From: Escarpia spicata | Lineage: Eukaryota > Annelida > Polychaeta > Sabellida > Siboglinidae | Length of the DNA stretch: 64,000 nucleotides | Assembly (NCBI GenBank): GCA_963995525.1 | Contig: OZ023206.1 | Span: 41,284,969-41,348,968, forward strand | Direction: 5' to 3' | Made by a program: the position numbers and the translations under genes | Shown: in pieces, positions 1-11,640 of the stretch | Position numbering within the stretch: the stretch's first letter is position 1 | How the letters are laid out: each line of letters begins with the position of its first letter | The notes under the pieces: generated by a model | Seen by the model: only the letters and a program-made list of their open reading frames with translations | Databases searched by the model: none | Told to the model about the DNA's origin: nothing

Positions 1-1
1 C

Positions 2-290
2 CTCGTTAGTGTTCTGCTTCTACGTCACCACAGCTGTGTCTTCTTGGATTGCGTCGTGCGGCGTGAAGTTCACCGATACCAAGACGAGGACGTGGGCCGC
101 AGCAACACTTACAATAACAGCTGCTACGACAACGACGTCGCCATGCCGACGGAAGTGGAGGAGATGGGGAGGAGACGCTACAACTGTCTACCTCCTCGGT
201 TCTCTGCCGTGCCGCTGACGGCAACAGCTCTCACGAGCAGTCCGGGCTCTGGCAGTACTTGGATACGACATCTCTTGCAGTTGGCGACAG
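2..290 (+). CDS. WSCD-type sulfotransferase, exon with 5'-phosphosulfate loop (5' partial)
   Basis: Open in one frame from the left edge to a GT donor at 291-292, ending after the first base of a Gly codon (phase 1). The C-terminal end reads SSPGSGSTWIRHLLQLATG when joined to the next exon. This is the PAPS 5'-phosphosulfate-binding loop of the sulfotransferase fold, in the form typical of WSC domain-containing (WSCD) sulfotransferases and their invertebrate relatives. The upstream part (Asn/Asp/Arg-rich) is not recognisable and may be a stem region. The family is normally Golgi type II membrane protein, but no convincing membrane segment is visible in frame. A possible acceptor (caccacag, ending at 33) could start the exon at 34; otherwise it continues beyond the window. 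The motif and splice are well supported; the start is unknown. Confidence 0.75.
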
Positions 291-724
291 GTAGGATCCT
301 CGGGTGAACAGGAAACTACGCTTGTCTTTGTGATAGTAGTGTGTTTCTTTGCAGTCAAGAGGTTAATAAAAAAATGCAGTTGCAATAATTATACACACGC
401 ACACACAGACATACACACGCGCGCACACACGCTCGCATGCACACACGTACGTACATCCGCTGGCATGTACGCACACATGCGCGCGCTCGCACACACACGC
501 GCACACATAATTACTAAACATTTATATGGGACAGTTTATGCTATTTCGCAAGGTACACAAAATTATACTTTAGGTCGATATAAATGGCTTTCCAACTAGG
601 CCTACAGTAAATGCAAACACTTCACGTCGCAGCTAAAATATAAAGTCTGAATATATTTTGTTTGTTGACATTGTGTACAACGAAATGCGACTTGTTTTGA
701 TTGACTCTACCAACTTCCCTGCAG

Positions 725-961
725 GTATATACACGGGCAGTGTGTATTATGACTCTGATCTAGCGAACGACGAATTCCCGGGAGAGAACGTCACAGACTC
801 GCGAGTAGTAGTAATCAATACTCACCGCGAGAGGGAGCTGCTGAAATACGATCGCGCCATTCTCATCATCCGGGACCCGTACGACGCCATTGTGTCTGAA
901 TATAACTGGCGCGTCTGTGGCAACCATTTAGGACGTGCGCATAGTCACGTGTACAACGCAA
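725..961 (+). CDS. WSCD-type sulfotransferase, middle exon with 3'-phosphate motif
   Basis: Begins after a tcccTGCAG acceptor and completes the Gly codon left by the previous exon (reading GIYTGSVYYD), the usual continuation of the WSCD phosphosulfate loop. It then carries RAILIIRDPYDAIVSEYNW, which fits the PAPS 3'-phosphate-binding strand and helix (R-x7-S type) of sulfotransferases. It ends at a strong donor (GTGAGT at 962) in phase 1. Two N-glycosylation sequons (NVT, and NAS across the splice) fit a lumenal catalytic domain. The two introns are 434 bp and 1129 bp. Reading frame and phases agree across all three exons, so this looks like an intact gene rather than a pseudogene. Confidence 0.85.
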
Positions 962-1100
962 GTGAGTATAACCAAAACATTTGAAAAAGGAAGCAGAGTC
1001 ATTCTGCGATACACCGTATTGGAATTGAACGGGTAGCGCCATGTGTTGCTCTGAGTTGGTATTGGACCTGGTGCTTTGGATGAGAATTCCCCTTTTGCAA

Positions 1101-1158
1101 TATAACTGGCGCGTCTCTGGCAACCAATTAGGACGTGCATATAGTCACACGTATGCAA
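1101..1158 (+). pseudogene. Diverged copy of the end of the WSCD middle exon inside intron 2
   Basis: 58 bases matching 901-958 at about 50 positions, lying 200 bp downstream of the original. The copy still reads without stops (YNWRVSGNQLGRAYSHTYA against YNWRVCGNHLGRAHSHVYNA), and several substitutions are silent or mild. It has no AG acceptor in front of it and no donor behind, so it is not a usable alternative exon. It is probably a relic of a tandem or paralogous exon. Confidence 0.7.
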
Positions 1159-1344
1159 AAAAAGTAATAGATCGCCTATGCTGTGATCCATGTCGGCTAA
1201 TGTTGATATAGCTTACACGTGTGATGGCATTACAATAGCCCGTGAGCAGATGTCTTGTTAGAAACATGTTCTGTGGTCACATAAATGTGCTCAAAGTAGT
1301 GACACTATGGTTATTGGTAAGTTCCTTTCTGAAACCCTTATATC

Positions 1345-1655
<311 letters not shown>

Positions 1656-2090
1656 GGCCGACTGCGTCACATGAATGACACAATAAAGACGTATTACTCT
1701 TCTACCTGGTGGAGTGAGACCACAATTAATTTATGTTGTTTTAATAGAATATCTACTACATAGAAAGTGGTGACATTTAAAATTTTACTTTTGGAAAATC
1801 TTTTTATGTGAATTGAGTTCAACAGACCAGGCATATGAGCAGGTTCAATGGTGCAATGTATTGGTAGTGAAATGACGTGTATTCGGAAGAGTTTCGCTAG
1901 CGGAGTGTTTTTTGCCATTTTTTATATATCACACATGCATGCAGAGAAACATGTCTATTTCGGTTAACATTTATGGGGACTGTGCATGGATGCTTCTCAT
2001 AAGAGCTGGAGGCATGCAGTTTCGACGAAATTTGATGAGCATATCAATAATAATAATAAAAGTAATAATAGCTGCATTCCCTCCCCACAG

Positions 2091-2437
2091 CTGCCTGGCG
2101 TCAGTTCGTCAACACGTCAGCCGAGCACTGGCATCGCTTCAACTCAAAGTGGCTCGACGACTTTCAAGGTCCGATGCAAGTCGTCTTCTTCGAGGATATG
2201 GTGAAGGACCTAGCGATGCAACTGCGCAACATAATAGCCTTCCTGGACTTGCCGGATTCCCGCACTTACTGCGCTCTGCGGTCGCCAAACGGCAATTTCA
2301 AGCGGAAGCCGACGAACGTTTTAAGTCGAGGTCTGTTTACATACGCAGAACGGACTACGATCGACGGTTACCAAGAGAGCGTCTATGAGTCGGTTACGCA
2401 ACAACAGATGCGATTACGAATACGTATGTTACAGTAG
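2091..2437 (+). CDS. WSCD-type sulfotransferase, last visible exon
   Basis: Follows a pyrimidine-rich acceptor (cctccccacag, ending 2090) in phase 1. It reads AWRQFVNTSAEHWHRF, then PMQVVFFEDMVKD, then the C-terminal region LRNIIAFLDLPDSRTYCAL and FKRKP. These are the conserved C-terminal blocks of WSCD-family sulfotransferases (W..F....W...., V..YEDL, I..FL.....C). The frame stops at 2435-2437. A good alternative donor (GTATGT at 2424) lies just before the stop, and family members usually have a short basic tail, so a further terminal exon is possible. The reaction expected from the family is transfer of sulfate from PAPS to a glycan or lipid acceptor in the Golgi; the substrate cannot be told from the sequence. 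Confidence 0.85.
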
Positions 2438-2580
2438 AACATTATGAGAATATTCAGTTATGTGAGCACCGGGCTGGTTGAACGATTGAGCTAATGACTA
2501 AATCAAATGGATGTTTGAAGGAAACAAGTGAACAGCGACTGTGGTGAAAAGAACAAATGAACTAACATTCGTACATGTGG

Positions 2581-3190
2581 ACGCCATGGCAGTAGTATGT
2601 TAGGTGGTCCAGCGTAGGCAATGGCGCGTCATGGAGGAAAGCCCATGTTAAAAGATAGGGATTTCCTCCAGGGCGCGCCAAGTGTCGGGAGATCATGGTA
2701 TGCAAATGAGCTCGCCTCATTAGCATCAATGCCCTCATTTGGCAATTGTGAGCGTGGCTATTTATGCAAATGAGCTTGGAAAAGTAGTTACTGTTCCATG
2801 TTAAAAAGATAGGAGGTTGTCCACATGTTAAAAGATAGGAAAATATCTCCATGTTAAACGTCAAACTAATTTATCGTACAGGTATACGACGAAATTTTGA
2901 ATTTTCCCATGTTAAGAGATAGGGAATTTTCCCCATGTTAAAGCATAGTAGCTATTATCGTAAACGTATACGACCACTTTTTGAATTTTCCCTGTGTTAA
3001 AGGATAGGGAATTTTCACCATGTTAAAGCATAGGAGATATTATCGTAAACGTATGCGACCACTTTTTTGAATTTTCCCTGTGTTAAAGGATAGGGAATTT
3101 TCACCATGTAAAGCATAAGAGCTATCATCGTAAAGGTATTCGACAACTTTTTGAAAAAATAAAATATACCGAACAGCATTTGAATATGTC
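2581..3190 (+). repeat. Left terminal inverted repeat arm of the foldback element
   Basis: 610 bp arm. Its open frame on the minus strand is the same peptide-like string as the plus-strand frame at 6577-6870, which shows how similar the arms are, but the frame is full of repeat-derived sequence and is not a gene. Internal AscI-like ggcgcgcc cores near both copies of tttcctccagggcgcgcc give a short palindromic subrepeat close to the outer end. Confidence 0.8.
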
Positions 3191-3237
3191 CTCCTCCTCG
3201 CTTTTAGCGTTTCAGCGCGGTAGATTGGTAAATCTCA

Positions 3238-3660
3238 TCCGTAGTCTCGTGCGATGTGTCATCCACAGTATCGTCTCTTGTCTCGTCCGTACTCTTGTGT
3301 GATGTGTCATCCATAGTCTCGTTTCTTGTCTCGTCCGTACTCTCATGTGATGTGTCATCCGTAATCTCGTCCGGTGTCTCGTCTCTTGTCTCGTCGGTAC
3401 TCTCATGTGATGTGTCATCCGTAATCTTGTCCGGTGTCTCGTCTCTTGTCTCGTCGGTACTCTCATGTGATGTGTCATCCGTAATCTCGTCCGGTGTCTC
3501 GTCTCTTGTCTCGCCGGTACTCTCATGTGATGTGTCATCCGTAATCTCGTCCGGTGTCTCGTCTCTTGTCTCATCGGTACTCTCATGTGATGAGTCATCC
3601 GTAATCTCGTCCGGTGTCTCGTCTTTTGTCTCGTCGGTACTCTCAGATGATGTCTCGTCC
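3238..3660. repeat. 60-bp minisatellite inside the foldback element
   Basis: About seven units containing the core ctcgtccggtgtctcgtctc and ending in tgatgtgtcatcc. Since 60 is divisible by three it produces open frames on both strands (Ser/Val-rich on plus, Thr/Arg/His-rich on minus). No splice or start context supports a protein. Confidence 0.9.
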
Positions 3661-5620
3661 GTATATCTATGTCTCTATGTATGTATCTATGTCTGTCTCA
3701 ATGTATGTATCTATGTCTGTCTCTAGATATGTATCTTCTCTATGTATGTATATATGTCTGTCGGTGGGCATGTATCTATGTCTATCTCTATGTATGTATC
3801 TATGAATCAATGTATGTGTATATGTATGTCTCTATGTCTGTCTCTATATATGTATCTATTTCTGTCTCTATGTATGTATCTATGTCTGTCTCTATGTATG
3901 TATCTACATATGTCTCTATATCTGCATCTGTATAAGTATATATGTCTGTCTCTATCTATGTATTTATGTATGTCTCTATGTATATCTCTATGTCTGCTCT
4001 CTGTATATATATATGTATGTATATATGTATGTATCTATGTATATATCTATGTATGTGTCTATGTATGTCTCTATGTATGTATCTATGTCTGTCTCTTATC
4101 TATGTCTGTATCTATGTATGAATATATGTCTGTCTCTGTGTATATCTCTATGTCTGTCTCTATGTATGTATCTATGTCTTTCTCTATGTATGTATCTATG
4201 TATGAATATACGTCTGTTTCTATGTATATCTCTATGTATGTATCTATGTATTTATCTACGTATGTCTCTACGTATGTCTCTATGTATGTATCTATGTATG
4301 TCTCTATGTATGTGTCAATGTATGTGTCAATGTATGTGTCAATGTATATATCTATGTATGCCTCTATGTATATATCTATGTATATCTATATCTGTATTTA
4401 TGTATATCTCTATGTCTGCTGTATGTATATATCTATGTCTGTCTCTATGTATGTATCTATGTATATCTCTATGTCTGCAGTATGTATATAACTATGTCTC
4501 TATGTCTCTATGTATGTATCTATGCATATCGCTATTTATGTGTCTATGTCTGTCTCTATCTGTGTCTGTGTATGTATATATGTATATCTCTATGTCTGTC
4601 TCTATGTCTCTATGTATGTATCTATGTATGTATATATGTATGTCTCTATGTATGTATAAATGTATATCTCTGTCTGGTCTGTGTATATATCTATGTATGT
4701 CTCTATGTCTGTGTCTATGTATGTTTCTGTGTATGTATGTATCTATGACTGTCTCTCTGTATGTATCTATGTATATCTCTTTGTATGTGTCTATGTCTGT
4801 CTCTACGTATGTTTCTATGTAAGTATGTATCTATGTCTGTCTCTATGTATGTGTCTATGTCTGTCTCTACGTATATTTCTATGCAAGTATGTATATATGT
4901 CTGTCTCTATGTATGTGTCTATGTATGTCTCTATGTCTGTATCTATGTATATCTCTATGTCTGCTGTATGTATATAACTATGTATGCCTCTATGTATCTA
5001 TGTATGTATCTATGTATATCGCTATGTATGTGTCTATGTCTGTCTCTATCTGTGTCTACGTATGTATATCTTTATGACTGTCTCTATGTCTCTATGTATG
5101 TATCTATGTATATCGCTATTTATGTGTCTATGTCTGTCTCTATCTGTGTCTATGTATGTATATATGTATATCTCTATGTATGTCTCTATGTATGTATCTA
5201 AGTATGTATCTATGTATGTATATATGTATGTCTCTATGTATGTATCTATGTATATATCTGTCTGCTCTGTGTATATATCTATGTATGTCTCTATGTATGT
5301 GTCTATGTATGTATATATGTATATCTCTATGGCTTTCTCTATGTCTGTCTCTATGTATGTTTCTGTGTATGTATGTATCTATGACTGTCTCTCTGTATGT
5401 AACTATGTATATATCTATGTATGTGTCTATGTCTGTCTCTGCGTATGTTTCTATGTCAGTATGTATCTATGCCTGTCTCTATGTATGTGTCTATGTCTGT
5501 CTCTATGTCTGTATCTATGTATGTCTCTATGTATGTATGTATGTATGTATGTATGTATGTATGTATGTATGTGTCTATGTATGTATATATGTATATATCT
5601 ATGTCTGTATCTATGTATAC
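3660..5620. repeat. TATGTCTG / TATGTATC degenerate satellite, ~2 kb
   Basis: Alternating short modules (tatgtctgtctc, tatgtatgtatc, tatgtatatctc) over almost 2 kb, ending in pure (TATG)n at 5528-5572. The Met-Tyr-Val-Ser open frames of up to 269 codons in several phases are a by-product of the repeat. Confidence 0.95.
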
Positions 5621-6249
5621 AGAGCATTCATTACGAGTTTATACCAGTTTATACCGGTTAGTAGCGTCAGTCTTTTAGTGTACTGAAAAAATTACCAACG
5701 ATACTTCTACAGTGAAATTTACAGAGGACTTTTCCACTCACTATATCACGACGTCACTGACCATAATGTCACATGATGGGGTTATATTCAAGCGCAAAAG
5801 CTCAAAACAATGGCTAACCAAATCACTACCTGTTTAACCAACTCACCTCGCGTACAAAATTACTGCGCTTAGCAGTTTGATGACGTCATACAGGGAGCGC
5901 ACGTTCCCGCTCGCAACAAACAAACATGTCCAGACACGTCTCGGGTACGGGTTTTATAAGAGACACGAATTTAGGTACTACCGTACGGAAATGATACCAA
6001 AGGTATCATTCCAAGATGGTCGCTCTGTTCGAAAAAACGAGGCTATAGGTTCTGATATAACATAGTCCTATATGTAATCTACATTTCGTATACATTACTT
6101 CAGATAAAACGACCTCCGTTGAATTTATAATCCTTTTATTATAAATTACGCCTTATTATAACACCACATTTTCGACATGTCATCGTCAACCAAACAAGGG
6201 CTCGATCCCTTGGCGGAGCCTCGGCCTACGGGCCAAGCAATCTCGTGTG
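5621..6249. other. Inner single-copy part of the foldback element
   Basis: Apart from a short hairpin-prone GC stretch around 6205-6235 (ggcggagcctcggcctacgg) this segment shows no gene, known domain or transposase remnant. Confidence 0.5.
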
Positions 6250-6858
6250 TGACATATTCAAATGGTGTTCGGTATATTTTATTTTTTCAAAAAGTTGTCG
6301 AATACCTTTACGATGATAGCTCCTATGCTTTAACATGGTGAAAATTCCATATCCTTTAACACGGGGAAAATAAAAAAGTGGTCGCATACGTTTACGATAA
6401 TATCTCCTATGCTTTAACATGGTGAAAATTCCCAATCCTTTAACACAGGGAAAATTAAAAAAAGTGGTCGTATACGTTTACGATAATAGCTCCTATGTTT
6501 TAACATGGGAAAAATTCCCTATCTCTTAACATGGGAAAATTCAAAATTTCGTCGTATACCTGTACGATAAATTGATTTGACGTTTAACATGGAGATATTT
6601 TCCTATCCTTTAACATGTGGACAACCTCCTATCTTTTTAACATGGGACAGAAACTACTTTTCCAAGCTCATTTGCATAACTAGCCACGCCCACAATTGCC
6701 AAATAAGGGCATTGATGCTAATGAGGCGAGCTAATTTGCATACCATGATCTCCCGACACTTGGCGCGCCCTGGAGGAAATCCCTATCTTTTAACATGGGC
6801 TTTCCTCCAGGGCGCGCCATTGCCTACCCTGGACCACCTAACATTCTACTCATGGCGT
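6250..6858 (-). repeat. Right terminal inverted repeat arm of the foldback element
   Basis: Reverse complement of the left arm over its whole length, with scattered substitutions and small indels. The matching run catggcgt ends at 6858; the following attgtgatc does not match the left flank. Confidence 0.8.
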
Positions 6859-7490
6859 ATTGTGATCTAAAAATGGGTCAACCATAGTTAATCATTATTT
6901 AGTTTTCTATGTTAAAATGTAGCGGCGCAACAGGTTGTATAGGACACGACTAAGGAGAAACAGGCGAAGTGGGCCGTGGCGAAATGCCACTAAATACGGT
7001 ACTGTTCATGATTTCACTTGAATATGGTGATGTTTCGTGCAACATAAATTATAAAGATTAAATCAATTGAATGATGTAATATTTATTAGATGTTTGTACA
7101 GTTTTGTAAATACGTAACATAATCGTATAATGAAATCGATACATCGTTGATTCGGTGACATGGGGATGTAAAGATTGTTTGTGTTTGTGTGCATGATGTT
7201 GTTCTAGTACACATTACTTTATTATCTGAACCCATAGGCTCGGGACCAGGGGGGCACGAGGGACAACTGCTCCCTGGAATTTGTCAGGGTGCAGATATAT
7301 GATTCTGCCCCCCCCCCATTAAATGTGAGCGTGAATGTTTGTTTTTGTGGCGAGCGTCAATGGCGGGTGGAAATGTAAATTTTACGAAACGATCAATGTG
7401 TATTTTTGTTGACTATGAAATGTGTGTGTAATTCGAGGGCAGACATATGGTTTGTGGGGGTATGCGTGCATGCGTATGAGTGCGTACGTA
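6859..7490. other. Spacer without recognisable gene
   Basis: AT-rich DNA with a run of C (7308-7317). No coding or RNA feature is seen. Confidence 0.5.
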
Positions 7491-7579
7491 CATACATACA
7501 TATACACATACATACACATACATACATACACGTCCACATACATACATACACATACATACACATACATACATACATACAT
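7491..7579. repeat. (TACA)n microsatellite, left half
   Basis: Degenerate tacatacacataca repeats ending at the hAT insertion. They resume at 8724 on the other side. Confidence 0.9.
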
Positions 7580-8723
7580 CAGGGTTGGGGTCAAGTACAG
7601 TTGATCAAGTACTCAAGTACATCAAGTATCCAAAATAAATATCAAGTACAATACAGTTCAAGTACTCACTTATGTACAAATTACTTAAGTACATCAAGTA
7701 CTGACATATCAAGTACAAGTACAAGTACTCAAATATAAATGGGCCTATTTTAATGGTTGTAATATTTTTTCGATATTTTGCCATGTTTATTTTGCAACAC
7801 AAATTTATGTGACTTTTTGATATGAGCAAAACAGAGCATCACATTTTCTTATCATTTGGTTGTGAAGATCAAGCAGAAAAGTTCACAAAAATTCTATAAA
7901 TTTTAATAAATTTTATTGAAACCATATTTCATGTATACATTTGTTACATTATACATCATAATACTTGGCAATACTTGGTCAAGTCCAACCACTCCATTGT
8001 TCATTTCATATTTGACCTGTCATTGCACTTTATCATCATGACAGTCTCAAAGTTTTTGTCTGTGAGCCGACACCTGTCTGGGCGGAACACCTTCCCAGCA
8101 ATGCTGAAAGTCCTTTCTACCGACGCTGATGATGCCATGACTGTCAGATACTTGACCGCCAGCTTGGCTAGGGTCGAGTACATGTTTGAATGTCCCTTCC
8201 AGTATGTGAGAGGGTCACTCTCTTAGGATGTAAACAAAGATCATAGGAAGCCCTCTCTAGGAATTCACACCTCAAGTCAATTAGAAAAACTAAGAAAACA
8301 CTCGCCCCCTACATCACAAGGAAAGACATTCAAGGAAGGTGCATCAAAGACACACCACTGCTGAGTTATCAGAATGGCTTCCACACTATTTTACACCTTA
8401 GCTGATTACTTAAATAAGTAAAGCACTCACCACCTACATCACAAGGAAAGACATTCCAGGAAGGTGCATCAAAGCTACACCTCTGCTGAGTTGTCAAAAT
8501 GGCTTTCACACTATTTTCACACCCCAGACCCTACAATCCTTGAAAATATCATGTACAAAACTTTCCTGCTCTACACTTTAGTACTTGAAAAGTACTTGTT
8601 ATTTACCAAGTACTGTAGTTCAAGTACAAGTACTTTGCATTTTCACACATCAAGTACTCAAGTACATCAAGTACTGACAAATGTGTACTTAAGTACAAGT
8701 ACTGGTACTCGACCCCAACCCTG
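7580..8723 (-). mobile_element. Non-autonomous hAT transposon with perfect 8-bp target duplication
   Basis: The ends are CAGGGTTGGGGTC at 7580 and its complement GACCCCAACCCTG ending at 8723, extended by AAGTAC-rich subterminal repeats. The element is flanked by acatacat on both sides (7572-7579 and 8724-8731). The 8-bp duplication and CAGGG termini fit hAT transposons. It has landed in a (TACA)n microsatellite and split it. It is 1144 bp long, far shorter than an autonomous hAT, and keeps only a piece of transposase on the minus strand. Inside is a ~95-bp direct duplication (about 8302-8395 and 8428-8525, cacctacatcacaaggaaag...). Boundaries and class are well supported. Confidence 0.9.
8001..8183 (-). 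pseudogene. hAT transposase C-terminal dimerisation domain fragment
   Basis: The minus-strand frame reads LAVKYLTVMASSASVERTFS followed by IAGKVFRPDRCRL. This is the signature of the hAT C-terminal dimerisation domain (ASSASVERxFSxAG) found in hAT transposases and ZBED-like proteins. About 60 codons remain; the BED finger and RNase H-like catalytic core are absent, so the fragment cannot transpose the element by itself. Confidence 0.85.
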
Positions 8724-8870
8724 ACATACATACATACATGTATACATAAATACATACACACACACACTCATACACACACACATACACACACACAACACAC
8801 ACGCGCACACGCGCACACACGTACACAAGCACACACACACATGCGTGCGTGCGTGCACAAACGCAGGGAG
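8724..8870. repeat. (TACA)n/(CA)n microsatellite, right half
   Basis: Continues the tract interrupted by the hAT element, changing into ACAC and GCGC dinucleotides toward 8870. Confidence 0.9.
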
Positions 8871-8945
8871 CGTGTGCGTGTGTGAATAATTTTTATGTAG
8901 GAATGAACAACTAGTGAAGGGCGTTATAAAAATGTGTTTTCACAG

Positions 8946-9081
8946 CGAGATGTTGATGACTGAATTTGATAGCGCTATCCTAATGTGTGGGCGATTGGCG
9001 ACGTCACGACGGTCATGTGAGGATAGGTGCAGTGGCAAGGAGGATTGCCGCTTAATACCTTGTAAACCATTCATCATAAAG
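8946..9081 (+). CDS. Candidate cysteine-rich exon, unrecognised
   Basis: Bounded by a good acceptor (tgttttcacag, ending 8945) and a plausible donor (aaag/gtgact, GT at 9082). The in-frame reading is 45 codons with clustered cysteines (SCEDRCSGKEDCRLIPC), spacing vaguely like PAN/apple or other small disulfide modules. Entry phase 2, exit phase 0. No partner exon with matching phase was convincingly found nearby. It could be a chance open stretch. Confidence 0.3.
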
Positions 9082-9174
9082 GTGACTTACAGTAACATCC
9101 CTGGTAGCGACGATAATGAATAGGCTGACAACGACGCATTAACGTCAAAGTTGACACATCGACACACGTCTAGT

Positions 9175-9175
9175 G

Positions 9176-9207
<32 letters not shown>

Positions 9208-9255
9208 GTGTGTACGTGTGTGCGCGTATGCGTGCATGCGTGTGTGCGTGCGTGT
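9175..9255. repeat. (GT)n microsatellite
   Basis: GTGTGT tract with GC/AT interruptions. Confidence 0.9.
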
Positions 9256-9671
9256 ATAAATTCAGTTGCACACTTTGTACTGATTATTTTCGGCGGTTTT
9301 CGTTCGACATGCTACCAAAACACGATCATTTATACAAGTGTTTGTTATTCTGTTTATAATTATACATTCCTATAGCAAATTGTTTATTTAATACCTTTGC
9401 AACATTGCATTTATCTAAAACAGTAATCAGTTAGATTAGTTGTTCAATCTTACATGTCTTAGCAAAGGTTCTGAGTTTCTGTGTATTCCAGCGTAGTACG
9501 TATTTCTTCGTTCTGGTTTGTATAATGCAATACGTGTACTACTAGGGTACGACGACAAACATACAATGCATATATGTATAGTTATGGTATATCTTTTATT
9601 TGTTCATATGCACATATACATACAAAAAACTACACATGCACTCACACACGCAAGCGCGCACGCTCTCTCTG

Positions 9672-9905
<234 letters not shown>

Positions 9906-9910
9906 ACATA

Positions 9911-11302
<1,392 letters not shown>

Positions 11303-11640
11303 TCAAATGTGTATATTTACCCAGAAGGTCGTATTATACTTTCGATACTGCATTCATGAAAGGTCTTTCTCTTATTGATTATGTTTTGCTTCCATATTAC
11401 ACGATTTAAAAAAAAACAATTATATAACCATTATATTAGTCATACACATTTGCCATAAAACGTCTGTTATAATTGTTGACAATGTTAGTTGTTTGCATAT
11501 ACCTAAACGTTATTTGACGAATATGTCCACTATTTCATTTAAACAGAATAACAGATAATCATCACGATATAATATCGACACTTTACTTGTTGTAAGAAGA
11601 ACATTTTGATGTATATTACTGTATTATGATTATTTGTTGA

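Larger units (their letters stand above)
2581..6858. mobile_element. Foldback-type DNA element with ~610 bp terminal inverted repeats
   Basis: The block 2581-3190 recurs in reverse complement at about 6250-6858. The outer ends read acgccatg...gttaggtggtcc and its complement, and the inner ends share a catttgaatatgtc / gacatattcaaatg boundary. The arms contain short tandem modules (ccatgttaaaagatagg-like, and an aattttcaccatgttaaag unit repeated several times). The interior carries no transposase: it holds a 60-bp satellite (3238-3660), a long TATGTCTG/TATGTATC satellite (3660-5620) and about 600 bp of unremarkable DNA. The architecture matches foldback/long-TIR non-autonomous DNA transposons. 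No target-site duplication is evident, so the superfamily is open. Confidence 0.8.

Noticed and set aside
3742..5686. Met-Tyr-Val-Ser repeat proteins of up to 269 codons
   Set aside because: Translation of the TATGTATG satellite in all phases; not coding.
5877..6065. Small protein inside the foldback element
   Set aside because: 62 codons, no domain, no homologous frame or splice support.
6577..6870. Conserved ~97-codon protein in both foldback arms
   Set aside because: Similarity of the two frames is explained by the inverted duplication, and the frame runs through repeat modules.
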